Of a DNA stretch of 64,000 bases, positions 8,749 through 16,707 are shown piece by piece (within the stretch, counting starts at the first letter, position 1; each line of letters opens with the position of its first letter). A program made the translations under genes and the position numbers. The notes beneath the pieces were generated by a model. The model made no database searches. It saw only the letters and a program-made list of their open reading frames with translations, and was not told where the DNA came from. Source of the DNA: CAXXOK01 sp964584315 (GTDB taxonomy: Bacteria > Bacillota > Clostridia > Christensenellales > Aristaeellaceae); the NCBI GenBank assembly GCA_964584315.1, contig CAZOZO010000013.1, forward strand, positions 1-64,000, given 5' to 3'.

Positions 8749-10839
8749 TCAGTATGTGGTCTGCGTGATCCAAGACTGCACAAGAGCCGTCAGCGCCTGC
8801 GCATCTGCCTCGTCGAAGGTGAGGAAGCACGCGGGCTCACTCATGCGGGGGGCTTGCGAGCCATCGTACTCAAACCAGTTGAGCCGCAGGAACATGCCTG
8901 TGGGGTCGCCGGTCAGCTTGCCGCGCTGCAGGATGTCCGCAAACTTGGTCATGTAGTCGCAGTAAAGCTCGTAGTTGCGATCCTGTGTGCGCGTATAGCC
9001 GCTGATGTACAGGCTCACGCTCCACGACATGGGCTCGCCATCGTCCAGCGTGAGGTTATAGAAGTTCATATCCAGGCTCATGCTGTCGTTTTCCATCGCC
9101 AGCGGGGATACGATGTGCTTGACACCCTGCTTGAGCCTCGCCAGTGTATCGGTCTTGGCATAGGCGTTGTAGGTCCGCATCAGCAAACCGAACGTATCAG
9201 GTGTTTCCATCCGCAGGGCGAAATTGTCGGCAAAGCGCGTGTCGCCCACATAGCCCGCTGCGTAGATGCGGCCCATGCTTTGCTCGCCGCCGCGTTCCAC
9301 CATGTAACCCTTGTCGTTCAGGGTGGCACGCGCGCGGTAGTAATCGTTGTACACGACGCCCAGCTTTTGCGCCTCGGTCACGAAGCTGTCCCAGATCGTT
9401 CGGTTCTCTTCTTTGGTGAAGTTGTAATCCACCATGCGATACTGTACCGCGTCCGCAGGCGCGAAGGCACGTATGGCTGCCTGGAAGAAGCCGTCGTCTG
9501 CGCGCATCTGGTTCAGGGTATCGACGTTCTTGAACTCGATGGTGCGCTTGAAGGTTTGCCCGTTCGTCAGGGTGATCTCGATAGGCTCGATCACCTGATA
9601 CTGGCTGTATACGTTGTAGGCGTTGTTCAGCGGGTCGTTGATGCGGTCCACCGCGTCGGCGAGGGTCTCGGCCACATACTTCTTGACGCCATCCGAGGTA
9701 TAGGCGATGTCCTGAAGCATCAGCGTCGCGTACTCGGGCGTGTCATTCTTCTCGTCATGGCCGCGGAAGGTGACAGAGGCGATCTCCTCCGGGGCGGGGG
9801 CGGTGTTGAGCATTGCCTTGGCCGCTGCGTCGATGCCCGCCGATAGCCCGAACGCTACCAGCGCCGCGACCAGAAACAGCGGCACCGAGAACGCCACCTG
9901 CCGGATGCTGCGTGCCGCCGCAAACTGGTATACCACGAACACCAGAAACGCGATGGCCGTGACGGACGCGCCATAGACCGAGATGAGGCGGTGGCTATCC
10001 ACGGTGATCAGCAGCATCGCCGTCAGCGCCAGCAGCGTGGCCATAACGGCAGCCCACCACTTGTGGCCCGCGCCCCTGTCCGCCGTTTCGCTGGGGCGAC
10101 GGATGAACAGCCATGCGCCCAGCGCCAGCATCAGCGCCATGGGGAGCAGCGAAAACAGGATGTTGGGCAGCGCAACGATGCGCGACATAAACACCTGTCG
10201 CGAGTGCATGACCACCAGGCCGGTCGCCACGTTTGTCATGGGGTCAAGCGCGGGCGTCAGATCCAGCCAGCCGATGATGGGCACCTTGGCCACGATGCCG
10301 CGTGCGAAGATGAACTGGATAAAGCGCGGCAGAAACAGCACCACGCCCGCGGAGGCCAGCGCCGTGACCAGCGTGCCCGAGATGGCGCAGCCGATGGCCG
10401 TGGCGGCAAATACCAGCATAGACGCTACGAAATAGAAGGCGATCAGCAGCGGGATGTAGGCCGGCACGAACGGACAACCGCCGATCAGCAGCATCAGCAG
10501 CGTCAGCAGCACGTTGATCACGATGGTACCGCCCATCCATGTGGCAGTCGCGAGCGTGACGGACAGGTACAGGTCCAGGCGCGTGACCGGCAGGCTGTGG
10601 TACAGGTCGCTTGCCGAGCGTTTGAACAGGAACGAGAACCCGTACAGCGCGAACAGCACCGCCGAGAACACATAGTACATCAGCACGGGTGTAAGCCCGA
10701 TGGCGCTTTGCGATACGGAAATGGTATAGCTGCCGAAATAGTTTTGCCCGCTCACGATCACCGTGTAGATGAGGGTAGCCAGCGCAAGCGGCATGCCCAC
10801 GGGCATCAGCTTGCGAAGCATCTCTTTGTACATCTTCAT
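8749..10839 (-). CDS. ABC transporter permease with large extracytoplasmic/soluble tail (Ytr-like)
   Basis: Large permease (696 residues). The N-terminal ~350 residues contain roughly eight to nine hydrophobic segments (for example LALATLIYTVIVSG and VINVLLTLLMLLIGG). The C-terminal ~330 residues are soluble and carry repeated 'NxxxFKRTIEFKN'-type strands, resembling the tails of ABC-2 permeases that accompany GntR/YtrA regulators in Bacillota. Its ATG overlaps the stop of the ATPase gene (ATGA), so the two are translationally coupled. Together with the GntR gene upstream this mirrors the B. subtilis ytr operon, linked to cell-wall antibiotic stress. Substrate is not predictable. Confidence 0.82.
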   Translation of the reverse strand: MKMYKEMLRKLMPVGMPLALATLIYTVIVSGQNYFGSYTISVSQSAIGLTPVLMYYVFSAVLFALYGFSFLFKRSASDLYHSLPVTRLDLYLSVTLATATWMGGTIVINVLLTLLMLLIGGCPFVPAYIPLLIAFYFVASMLVFAATAIGCAISGTLVTALASAGVVLFLPRFIQFIFARGIVAKVPIIGWLDLTPALDPMTNVATGLVVMHSRQVFMSRIVALPNILFSLLPMALMLALGAWLFIRRPSETADRGAGHKWWAAVMATLLALTAMLLITVDSHRLISVYGASVTAIAFLVFVVYQFAAARSIRQVAFSVPLFLVAALVAFGLSAGIDAAAKAMLNTAPAPEEIASVTFRGHDEKNDTPEYATLMLQDIAYTSDGVKKYVAETLADAVDRINDPLNNAYNVYSQYQVIEPIEITLTNGQTFKRTIEFKNVDTLNQMRADDGFFQAAIRAFAPADAVQYRMVDYNFTKEENRTIWDSFVTEAQKLGVVYNDYYRARATLNDKGYMVERGGEQSMGRIYAAGYVGDTRFADNFALRMETPDTFGLLMRTYNAYAKTDTLARLKQGVKHIVSPLAMENDSMSLDMNFYNLTLDDGEPMSWSVSLYISGYTRTQDRNYELYCDYMTKFADILQRGKLTGDPTGMFLRLNWFEYDGSQAPRMSEPACFLTFDEADAQALTALVQSWITQTTY

Positions 10840-11747
10840 TGCTTGTCTCCTCCCTGCGCGATATCGAACACGTACCCCAGCGCTTCCATCTCATAGAGGA
10901 ACACTTCCTCCAGCGTGACGGGCAGCACTTCCAACAGCAGGGGGTTCTGCGCGGCCAGCACGGCGCGGCTCTTTTCCCGGTCGCCGCGCACCACGGCGGT
11001 GGCGACGCTCCCCTGCCGTGAATAACTGAGCACATCCAACCCCGTGAACACGCTTCGGTCAAATTCGTGGTCGAAGGCCACCTGCAGTTTGTACAGCGAG
11101 GTTTTCAGATCACCCACGTCGCTCTCCAGCACGATGCCGCCCTTGTAGAGCAGCGCCAGCTGGTCGCACGTGTCCTCCAGCTCGCGCAGCGAGTGGCTGG
11201 TGATGATCACCGTCGCCCCCCGATCCATTACCTCGGCGTAGAGCTTCTGCTTGACTACGCCGCGCATCACGGGGTCGAGGCCGTCGAACGTCTCATCGAA
11301 GAAGTAATAATCCGCGCCTGCACTCAGTGCCAGAATGGTGGCCGCCTGTCTGCGCATCCCTTTGCTGAAGGTGGCGATGGGCTTCTCGGTCGAAAGGCCG
11401 AACTCGCCCGCGAGCTGGGCAAAGCGCGCCGCGTCGAAGCGTTCATAGGCGGAACGGTACAGCGCCGCCATACGGGCCATTGTGCTCTGCGGCAGCGTCC
11501 AAAACTCGTCGGATACGAACACAAAACGCTTTTTGACGGCAATGTTCTCATACACCGCTTCGCCGTCCAGGGTAATGGAGCCCTCATCGGGGCGATACAC
11601 GCCGCTGGCGAGCCGCAGCAGCGTGGATTTTCCCGCGCCGTTAGCCCCCACCAGGCCGTACACGCAGCCGTCGGGGATATGGCAGTTGAGCCTGTCCAGC
11701 GCGGCTACATCCGAGAACCGTTTGGTCAGATTACTGGCTGTGATCAC
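10836..11747 (-). CDS. ABC transporter ATP-binding protein (YtrB-like)
   Basis: Nucleotide-binding subunit (303 residues) partnering the 696-residue permease. Walker A GANGAGKST is near residue 35, a degenerate signature FSKGMRRQ replaces LSGGQ, Walker B reads YYFFDETFDGLD, and the H-loop is TSHS. The C-terminal ~90 residues are an accessory domain (LEEVFLYEMEALGY). The FSKGM signature is usual in this exporter class. The gene starts 58 bases after the GntR regulator gene and ends by overlapping the permease start. Probable role: export or detoxification of a membrane-active compound, by analogy with YtrBCDEF. Confidence 0.88.
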   Translation of the reverse strand: MITASNLTKRFSDVAALDRLNCHIPDGCVYGLVGANGAGKSTLLRLASGVYRPDEGSITLDGEAVYENIAVKKRFVFVSDEFWTLPQSTMARMAALYRSAYERFDAARFAQLAGEFGLSTEKPIATFSKGMRRQAATILALSAGADYYFFDETFDGLDPVMRGVVKQKLYAEVMDRGATVIITSHSLRELEDTCDQLALLYKGGIVLESDVGDLKTSLYKLQVAFDHEFDRSVFTGLDVLSYSRQGSVATAVVRGDREKSRAVLAAQNPLLLEVLPVTLEEVFLYEMEALGYVFDIAQGGDKQ

Positions 11748-11805
11748 TTCTTAACGTCCTTTCTTCCACACGCCGGGCGTGTGCTTGGTGTCGCCCGGTG
11801 GCGGC

Positions 11806-12207
11806 TCATGGTTCACTCTCCGCCGGATGCGGCTTACCGGCGTGCGCAGCATAGGCAGCCCTGACTGCGCCCAATGCACGCTCCTCGAGTACTCCCGCCT
11901 CACAGAGCTTGGCGCTCAGCGCCGTCAGCTCTGAAAGCACCGCCTCCATCCCTTCGGTCACGATGCGCTTGGCCTCGCCTGTGATAAAGCGCCCGCTGCC
12001 CGGCGCGCTCACGGTGATGCCGCGGCGCTCCAGCTCAGCGTAGGCCTTTTGCAGCGTGTTCGGGTTGGCCGACAGCGTCTGCGACAGGGCGCGCACGCTT
12101 GGCAGCTGGTCGCCTGATTTCAGCGCGCCGGAGGCGATCAGCTGCTCCGTTTGCTCGATGATCTGCTCGTAGATGGGTTTTCTGCCGAAACGATCGATCT
12201 GGAACAT
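11806..12207 (-). CDS. GntR-family transcriptional regulator, YtrA subfamily
   Basis: Short GntR regulator (133 residues). The N-terminal winged helix-turn-helix (residues ~8-75, PIYEQIIEQTEQLIASGALK, then LPSVRALSQTLSANPNTLQKAY) is followed only by a short ~55-residue tail, the hallmark of the YtrA subfamily. It is the first gene of the ABC operon and probably represses it. A palindrome CTGTAC-N11-GTACAG lies in its own promoter region and is the natural operator. Ribosome binding site AAAGGAAG precedes the ATG at 12207. Confidence 0.9.
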   Translation of the reverse strand: MFQIDRFGRKPIYEQIIEQTEQLIASGALKSGDQLPSVRALSQTLSANPNTLQKAYAELERRGITVSAPGSGRFITGEAKRIVTEGMEAVLSELTALSAKLCEAGVLEERALGAVRAAYAAHAGKPHPAESEP

Positions 12208-12225
12208 GTCGACTTCCTTTCTTCA

Positions 12226-12248
12226 CTGTACCATGAGTTATAGTACAG
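12226..12248. promoter_or_regulatory. candidate YtrA-type operator
   Basis: Palindrome CTGTAC-N11-GTACAG, immediately downstream of the -10 box of the GntR-ABC operon and upstream of the regulator's start. Placement over the transcription start fits autorepression. Confidence 0.6.
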
Positions 12249-12252
12249 CTAT

Positions 12253-12280
12253 ATTATATAGCACATTTGGGCGCTGTCAA
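12253..12280 (-). promoter_or_regulatory. strong promoter of GntR-ABC operon
   Basis: Minus-strand TTGACA (12275-12280), 16-base spacer, TATAAT (12253-12258); both boxes are perfect consensus. The candidate operator lies directly downstream. Confidence 0.8.
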
Positions 12281-12328
12281 GCGAAACGCCCAATCGTTTA
12301 CATCCGTGAAGCGCACCCGCAACCCCGC

Positions 12329-12358
12329 TTGTACGCAAAGCCCTCATTCTGCTACAAT
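12329..12358 (+). promoter_or_regulatory. possible promoter for the AraC-type gene
   Basis: TTGTAC (12329-12334), 18-base spacer, TACAAT (12353-12358), about 115 bases before the regulator's start. Moderate match only. Confidence 0.35.
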
Positions 12359-12473
12359 AGACGTAGCAACATGCCAAATCATTCCGAATACCGCAAAAAT
12401 GGTCGAGAAAGGTTCCATCCCGCTCGGTTATACTGGCTTGGCAAGGTGGTGATTGGTTTTGAGGGAACAGATC

Positions 12474-13337
12474 ATGGCGGTACGGCGCATGCAGGAGCAC
12501 ATCGAAGCACACTTGAGCGAGGAGATCACGTTGGCCGACCTTTCGAAGGCGTGCCATTACTCACCGTGGTACGCCTACCGGCTGTTTGCACAGTGGCTGG
12601 GCCGCACGCCCGCGGATTACATCCGACGGCTGCGGCTGTCGCGCTCCGCACTGCGGCTGCGTGACGAAAGCTGTCGTGTGGCGGACGTTGCCTTCGACGT
12701 GGGCTTCGGCAGCGTGGATGGCTACCAGCGTGCGTTCCAGCGTGAGTTCGGGTGCAACCCGCGTGAGTACGCCGCCCACCCCACGCCCCTCTACCTCTTC
12801 ACCCCCTTCAAGATCACAGACGCTGCGGCGAAGGAGGAACATGCGATGGAAAAGGTCAAGACGGTGTTCGTACAGGCGGTGGAGAAGCCCGCGCGCAAGG
12901 CGCTGGTCAAGCGCGGCAAAGCGGCGGCAGACTACTACGCATACTGTGGCGAGGTAGGCTGCGATATCTGGGGCTATTTGCTGAGCATCAAGCAGGCGCT
13001 GGGCGAACCGGTGGGCCTGTGGCTGCCGGAGGTCATGATGCCTGCCGGTACCAGCACCTACGTGCAGGGTGTGGAGCTGGCCGCGGATGAATCGATGCCC
13101 GTGCTGGAGGGCATGGACATGATCGATCTACCCGCCGCGACCTACCTGCGTTTTCAGGGCGAGCCGTTCGCGGAGGAGGATTTCGAGCAGGCCATCGACG
13201 AGGTATGGGAGGCCATCAAGAAGTTTGACCCCCTAAGCGCCGGTTTTCAGTGGGATACGGAGAACCCACGCATCCAGCTAGAGCCGCGCGGCGAACGCGG
13301 GTACATCGAGCTGCTGCCTGTGCGCAAAGCGAAGTAA
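12474..13337 (+). CDS. AraC-family regulator with GyrI-like effector domain
   Basis: Two-domain regulator of 287 residues. The N-terminal ~100 residues contain two AraC helix-turn-helices (EEITLADLSKACHYSPWYAY and the second with VADVAFDVGFGSVDGYQRAF). After a linker, residues ~130-287 form a GyrI/SOUL-like small-molecule-binding domain (VQAVEKPARKALVKRG to GYIELLPVRK). Such proteins (Rob/BmrR type) sense xenobiotics and activate efflux genes. Start choice: ATG 12474 follows GAGGG with 8-base spacing; TTG codons at 12459 and 12453 behind AAGGTGG are alternatives. No obvious target is adjacent except the divergent GntR-ABC operon. Confidence 0.85.
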   Translation: MAVRRMQEHIEAHLSEEITLADLSKACHYSPWYAYRLFAQWLGRTPADYIRRLRLSRSALRLRDESCRVADVAFDVGFGSVDGYQRAFQREFGCNPREYAAHPTPLYLFTPFKITDAAAKEEHAMEKVKTVFVQAVEKPARKALVKRGKAAADYYAYCGEVGCDIWGYLLSIKQALGEPVGLWLPEVMMPAGTSTYVQGVELAADESMPVLEGMDMIDLPAATYLRFQGEPFAEEDFEQAIDEVWEAIKKFDPLSAGFQWDTENPRIQLEPRGERGYIELLPVRKAK

Positions 13338-13349
13338 GCCACACGCAAA

Positions 13350-13379
13350 CGCCGCCTGCAGACATGTCTGCAGGCGGCG
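13350..13379. terminator. perfect palindromic hairpin
   Basis: A 30-base perfect palindrome (CGCCGCCTGCAGACA and its complement) 13 bases after the AraC-type gene. There is little T-tract on the plus strand and TTTGCGTGT on the minus, so it may end transcription from either side. Confidence 0.6.
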
Positions 13380-13389
13380 CAAATCAATA

Positions 13390-13420
13390 GCAAGGCCTTC
13401 GAGAACATCGGAGGCCTTGC
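13390..13420. terminator. hairpin downstream of sugar ABC operon
   Basis: Stem GCAAGGCCT/AGGCCTTGC with a 12-13-base loop, 16 bases beyond the end of the permease gene. With the neighbouring palindrome it separates the two convergent genes. Confidence 0.5.
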
Positions 13421-13435
13421 TTGTGTGTCTGACCG

Positions 13436-14272
13436 TCAGCCCTTGATGGCACCGGTCGTGAAGCTCTTTTGGATCTCGCCGCTCATCAGTAGGTAAATGA
13501 TCAGCGTGGGCACCGTGCCCACCACAAGGCCCGCGCCCAGCGCGCCCCAATTGGTGGCGTACATGCCCACCATGCCCATGATGCCGACCGTCAGCGTTTT
13601 CCATTGCGGTTTGCTGATGAACGAGATGGCGAACATCAGCTCGTTCCAGCAGCTCAGGTAAGTGAAGATCGCAACCGTCGCGATGGCGGGGCGGATCAGC
13701 GGCACCATGATCTTCAAAAAGATGCCGTAGATGCTCATGCCGTCCAGGCAGGCGGCTTCCTCCATCTCCGTGGGGATGGTCTTGAAAAACCCCACGAAAA
13801 TGTAGATCGCCATGGGAATGGCAAAGGCCACATACGGCAGGATCAGCGCGAAGGGCGTATCGTACAGGTTGGTGCGCTTGAGGAAGATGAACAGCGGCAC
13901 CAGCGTGGCGTGCAGCGGTATCATCATGCCCATCAGGAAGAACAAAAGCGTGCGGTTGCTCCATTTCCACTTGAGGCGCGCTATGGCGTAGGCAGCCATG
14001 GTGGATACGATGGTGGAAATGATGATGGTGGCCGTGGTCACCAGCAGGCTGTTAAATAGGAAGGAAGCCACCTGTCCCCGTTGCAGCACGTCGCCAAAGT
14101 TCTCAAAGTGATATGGATTGGGCAACCCAAGCTGATTGGTGGTAAAAATCTGGATGTTGTCCTTCAGTGAGAAGGTAAACAGCCAATAGAGCGGAAACAA
14201 CTGCACCAGCGCGATCAAAAACAGCACGGTGTAGAGGATGACTTTTCGGACGGTCTGTCTGGTACGGTACAT
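13436..14272 (-). CDS. sugar ABC transporter permease, MalG type
   Basis: Second membrane subunit (278 residues, six transmembrane segments) of a CUT1-type carbohydrate importer. The EAA loop that docks on the ATPase reads EEAACLDGMSIYGIFLKIMV. N-terminal segment VILYTVLFLIALVQLFPLYW is the typical first helix. AAGGAGGAGG precedes two ATGs; 14272 has the better spacing, 14278 is the alternative. It follows the MalF-type gene by 14 bases. No ATPase is encoded nearby, so it presumably uses a shared MsmK/UgpC-type ATPase encoded elsewhere, as is common in Bacillota. Confidence 0.92.
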   Translation of the reverse strand: MYRTRQTVRKVILYTVLFLIALVQLFPLYWLFTFSLKDNIQIFTTNQLGLPNPYHFENFGDVLQRGQVASFLFNSLLVTTATIIISTIVSTMAAYAIARLKWKWSNRTLLFFLMGMMIPLHATLVPLFIFLKRTNLYDTPFALILPYVAFAIPMAIYIFVGFFKTIPTEMEEAACLDGMSIYGIFLKIMVPLIRPAIATVAIFTYLSCWNELMFAISFISKPQWKTLTVGIMGMVGMYATNWGALGAGLVVGTVPTLIIYLLMSGEIQKSFTTGAIKG

Positions 14273-14286
14273 GTGCATCCTCCTCC

Positions 14287-15174
14287 TTAAAACTCGTAGT
14301 TTTCGACTTTGAAGAAGCGCTGCACAAACACCGTAAGCACAAGGCACTCCACAAGGATGAATATTGCCATCGCGCTGCCCATGCCGTAGCGATAGTTCAG
14401 GAAGATGTTCGCGAACATCAGCGTTGTGGGCACCTCCGTGGCATGGATCGGCCCGCCTTTGGTGAGCACATAAATCAGGTCGAACGTCTTCAGCGAGCCG
14501 ATGAGCGCGAAGGTCACGCACACCTTGATCATGGGCATCACCAGCGGAATGGCGATGTGCCGCGACAGCTGTGACTTGGAGCAGCCGTCGATTTCAGCCG
14601 CCTCATACAACGAGGTGGGGATGGCCTTGATGGCGGAGTACATCAGCAACATGTGGTAGCCGAGGTACTGCCAGATCAGCACAAAAAATACCGCGCCCAG
14701 CGAGATGTTGGGGTCGGCAAGCCAGTTGCGCTTGAGGGCCTCAAGACCCATGTTGGTCAACAGTATATTGAGCATACCGTTGTTGGGGTGGTATATCTTC
14801 ATCCACAGCTGGCCGATGACCGTTGTGGAGATGATGACAGGGATAAAATATACATTGCGGAAGAAGCCTTCCAGCTTGACGCCGTGCGAGATCAGCAGTG
14901 CCAGTCCCAGCGCCAGCGGTATCTGCACGAACACGGAAAGGCCCGCCAAAAGCGCCGAATTGACAATACCCTTCACAAAATAGGTGGAAGGGTTGGTGAA
15001 CATCTCGATATAGTTTTGAAACCCGATATAGGTGCTCTTGCCCGCGCCGTTCCAATCCAGCAGCGAGTAGTAGCCCGAAAACACGATGGGTAGTATGACC
15101 ACCGACGAAAATACCAGCAAGGCGGGCAAAACAAACAGCAGGATAGCCCGCTTGTCACGCAGTACCTTTTCCAC
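14287..15174 (-). CDS. sugar ABC transporter permease, MalF type
   Basis: First membrane subunit (295 residues) of the CUT1 importer, with six transmembrane helices beginning AILLFVLPALLVFSSVVILP and an EAA loop YEAAEIDGCSKSQLSRHIAI. The start chosen is the GTG at 15174, which has AGGGG about 8 bases upstream. The ATG at 15213 gives 13 more residues but has no recognisable ribosome binding site. The gene lies between the solute-binding protein and the MalG-type gene; the 111-base gap upstream contains a strong hairpin. Substrate is unknown; a glycan or oligosaccharide is likely. Confidence 0.9.
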   Translation of the reverse strand: MEKVLRDKRAILLFVLPALLVFSSVVILPIVFSGYYSLLDWNGAGKSTYIGFQNYIEMFTNPSTYFVKGIVNSALLAGLSVFVQIPLALGLALLISHGVKLEGFFRNVYFIPVIISTTVIGQLWMKIYHPNNGMLNILLTNMGLEALKRNWLADPNISLGAVFFVLIWQYLGYHMLLMYSAIKAIPTSLYEAAEIDGCSKSQLSRHIAIPLVMPMIKVCVTFALIGSLKTFDLIYVLTKGGPIHATEVPTTLMFANIFLNYRYGMGSAMAIFILVECLVLTVFVQRFFKVENYEF

Positions 15175-15232
15175 ACCATCAACCCCTACAGCGATATCCA
15201 AAAGCGGCCGCATACCGATCAGGCCTGGTAGA

Positions 15233-15270
15233 CGCTATCCCCTACGAAACGGATTCCGTAGGGGATAGCG
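15233..15270 (-). terminator. intra-operon hairpin after the solute-binding-protein gene
   Basis: Perfect 14-base-pair stem (CGCTATCCCCTACG and complement) with a 10-base loop, between the binding-protein gene and the first permease gene. Such hairpins usually stabilise or partly terminate the message so that binding protein is made in excess over permease. Confidence 0.65.
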
Positions 15271-15324
15271 CGGTATTGCCCGGCGTTCACGCCTCTGCGA
15301 ACATGAACGCCCTCATGGCCAGAA

Positions 15325-16590
15325 CTACTGGAGCTTGGACATTTCCAGCGCGAAGTTCTCGGGGGTCAGCTGGCCCGCGAAAATCTCCTGCACGAGGCTC
15401 TTATGGCGCTCGGCGGCTTCGCCGGAGAGGAAGGTGTCCCACGCCAGCACGGCGCCGGTGGACTTGGACGCGAAATCGATGATGTTCTGAACCAGCGGGC
15501 TCACTTCGATGCCGGTCATGTCGATCTTCCAGGTGGCGATACCGGCGCCCAGTTTGAAGCTCTCACGGCTCATGTTCTCGGTGATGTACTTCACGAAGTC
15601 CACGGCCAGATCCTTATCCTTGGCGTTGTTGCTGACCATCAGGCTGTCGATGGCGCCGCCGAGGATCTCGTTGGGGTCGCCCTTGCCATCAGCGATGGAG
15701 GGGAAGTTCACAGCCACGACCTTGTCCACGACCTGGGACAGGGTGGGATCCTGGATCTCGCCAGCCAGCCAGCTGCCCTGGTAGATCATCGGAACCTGGC
15801 CCGCCAGGAAGGGCATCTTGGCTTCGTCGTAGGTCAGCGCCAGCGCGCCGGGATCGAAGCCGCCGGCCTTGACCAGATCGTCAAGGTACTTCGCGGAGGC
15901 CACGAACTCAGGAGCGTTGAACGAGGACGCACCGGAGAGCGCTTCGTTGCTCAGCTTGGCACCGGCAGTGCGCACGGCGTACACGTTCTGGTAGAACATC
16001 GCCGGCCAGCCATCCTTGGCGCCGCAGGTGATGGGCACGATGCCCTTGGCCTTGAAGGCGGCGACGGCGGCGAGCAGCTCGTCATTGGTGGTGGGGATGG
16101 TGACGCCGTTGGCATCGAACATCTCCTTGTTGCAGTAGAGGGTGCCAACCCACTGGATGAACGTGAGGCCGTAGGTCTTGCCGGCGTAGGTCACGTTGTC
16201 CAGCGCGCCGCCCAGCAGGCGATCCTTGGTGCCATCGGCAAGGTAATCGTCCAGCGCAAGCACCTGGCCCGCTTCCACGAAGGGCTTGGCGAAGCCGCCG
16301 CCCCAAGCGAAGAACACATCCGGCACCTCGTTGGCGGCCATGGCGGTCTTCAGCTTGGTCTTGTAAGCCTCATTCTCGGTCGCGTCGATGACCACTTCCA
16401 CATCGGGATGCAGCGCCTGCCACTCTTTGAGGACGATGTTGAAGGACTTTGCGTTGGCGTCGGACTCGGTGGTCCACAGGTGCCATACGTTCAGGGTCTT
16501 TTTCTCTTCCGCCACGGCGATGCTGCTCATCATGGTGAGCGCCATGACAAGAACCGTGATCAGGGCTACGACTTTGGAAAACCTTTTCAT
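15325..16590 (-). CDS. extracellular sugar-binding protein (ABC, CUT1)
   Basis: Family 1 solute-binding protein (421 residues). The N-terminal signal peptide has a KR start, hydrophobic core and probable cleavage after AVA-E near residue 28; there is no lipobox cysteine, unusual for a monoderm. The mature part begins KTLNVWHLWTTESDANAKSF, characteristic of carbohydrate-binding proteins. It is followed by two permease genes and preceded by the YesM/YesN pair that should regulate it. AGGAGGAGG precedes the ATG. The ligand cannot be told from sequence. Confidence 0.93.
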   Translation of the reverse strand: MKRFSKVVALITVLVMALTMMSSIAVAEEKKTLNVWHLWTTESDANAKSFNIVLKEWQALHPDVEVVIDATENEAYKTKLKTAMAANEVPDVFFAWGGGFAKPFVEAGQVLALDDYLADGTKDRLLGGALDNVTYAGKTYGLTFIQWVGTLYCNKEMFDANGVTIPTTNDELLAAVAAFKAKGIVPITCGAKDGWPAMFYQNVYAVRTAGAKLSNEALSGASSFNAPEFVASAKYLDDLVKAGGFDPGALALTYDEAKMPFLAGQVPMIYQGSWLAGEIQDPTLSQVVDKVVAVNFPSIADGKGDPNEILGGAIDSLMVSNNAKDKDLAVDFVKYITENMSRESFKLGAGIATWKIDMTGIEVSPLVQNIIDFASKSTGAVLAWDTFLSGEAAERHKSLVQEIFAGQLTPENFALEMSKLQ

Positions 16591-16707
16591 GGGTTGACCT
16601 CCTCCTATGGATTTTGGTTGATAAAGATATCATAGCCCCCGCGTACGAAAAAGGACATGGAGAAATTTTACCAGCACCTTGAATAATCTGACCGGGCTTC
16701 GACCAAA

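Noticed and set aside
8719..9846. 375-residue plus-strand open frame
   Set aside because: Antisense to the ABC permease at 8749-10839; composition typical of a complementary frame in G+C-rich DNA.
15403..16635. 410-residue plus-strand open frame
   Set aside because: Antisense to the sugar-binding-protein gene, which has a signal peptide and a good ribosome binding site.
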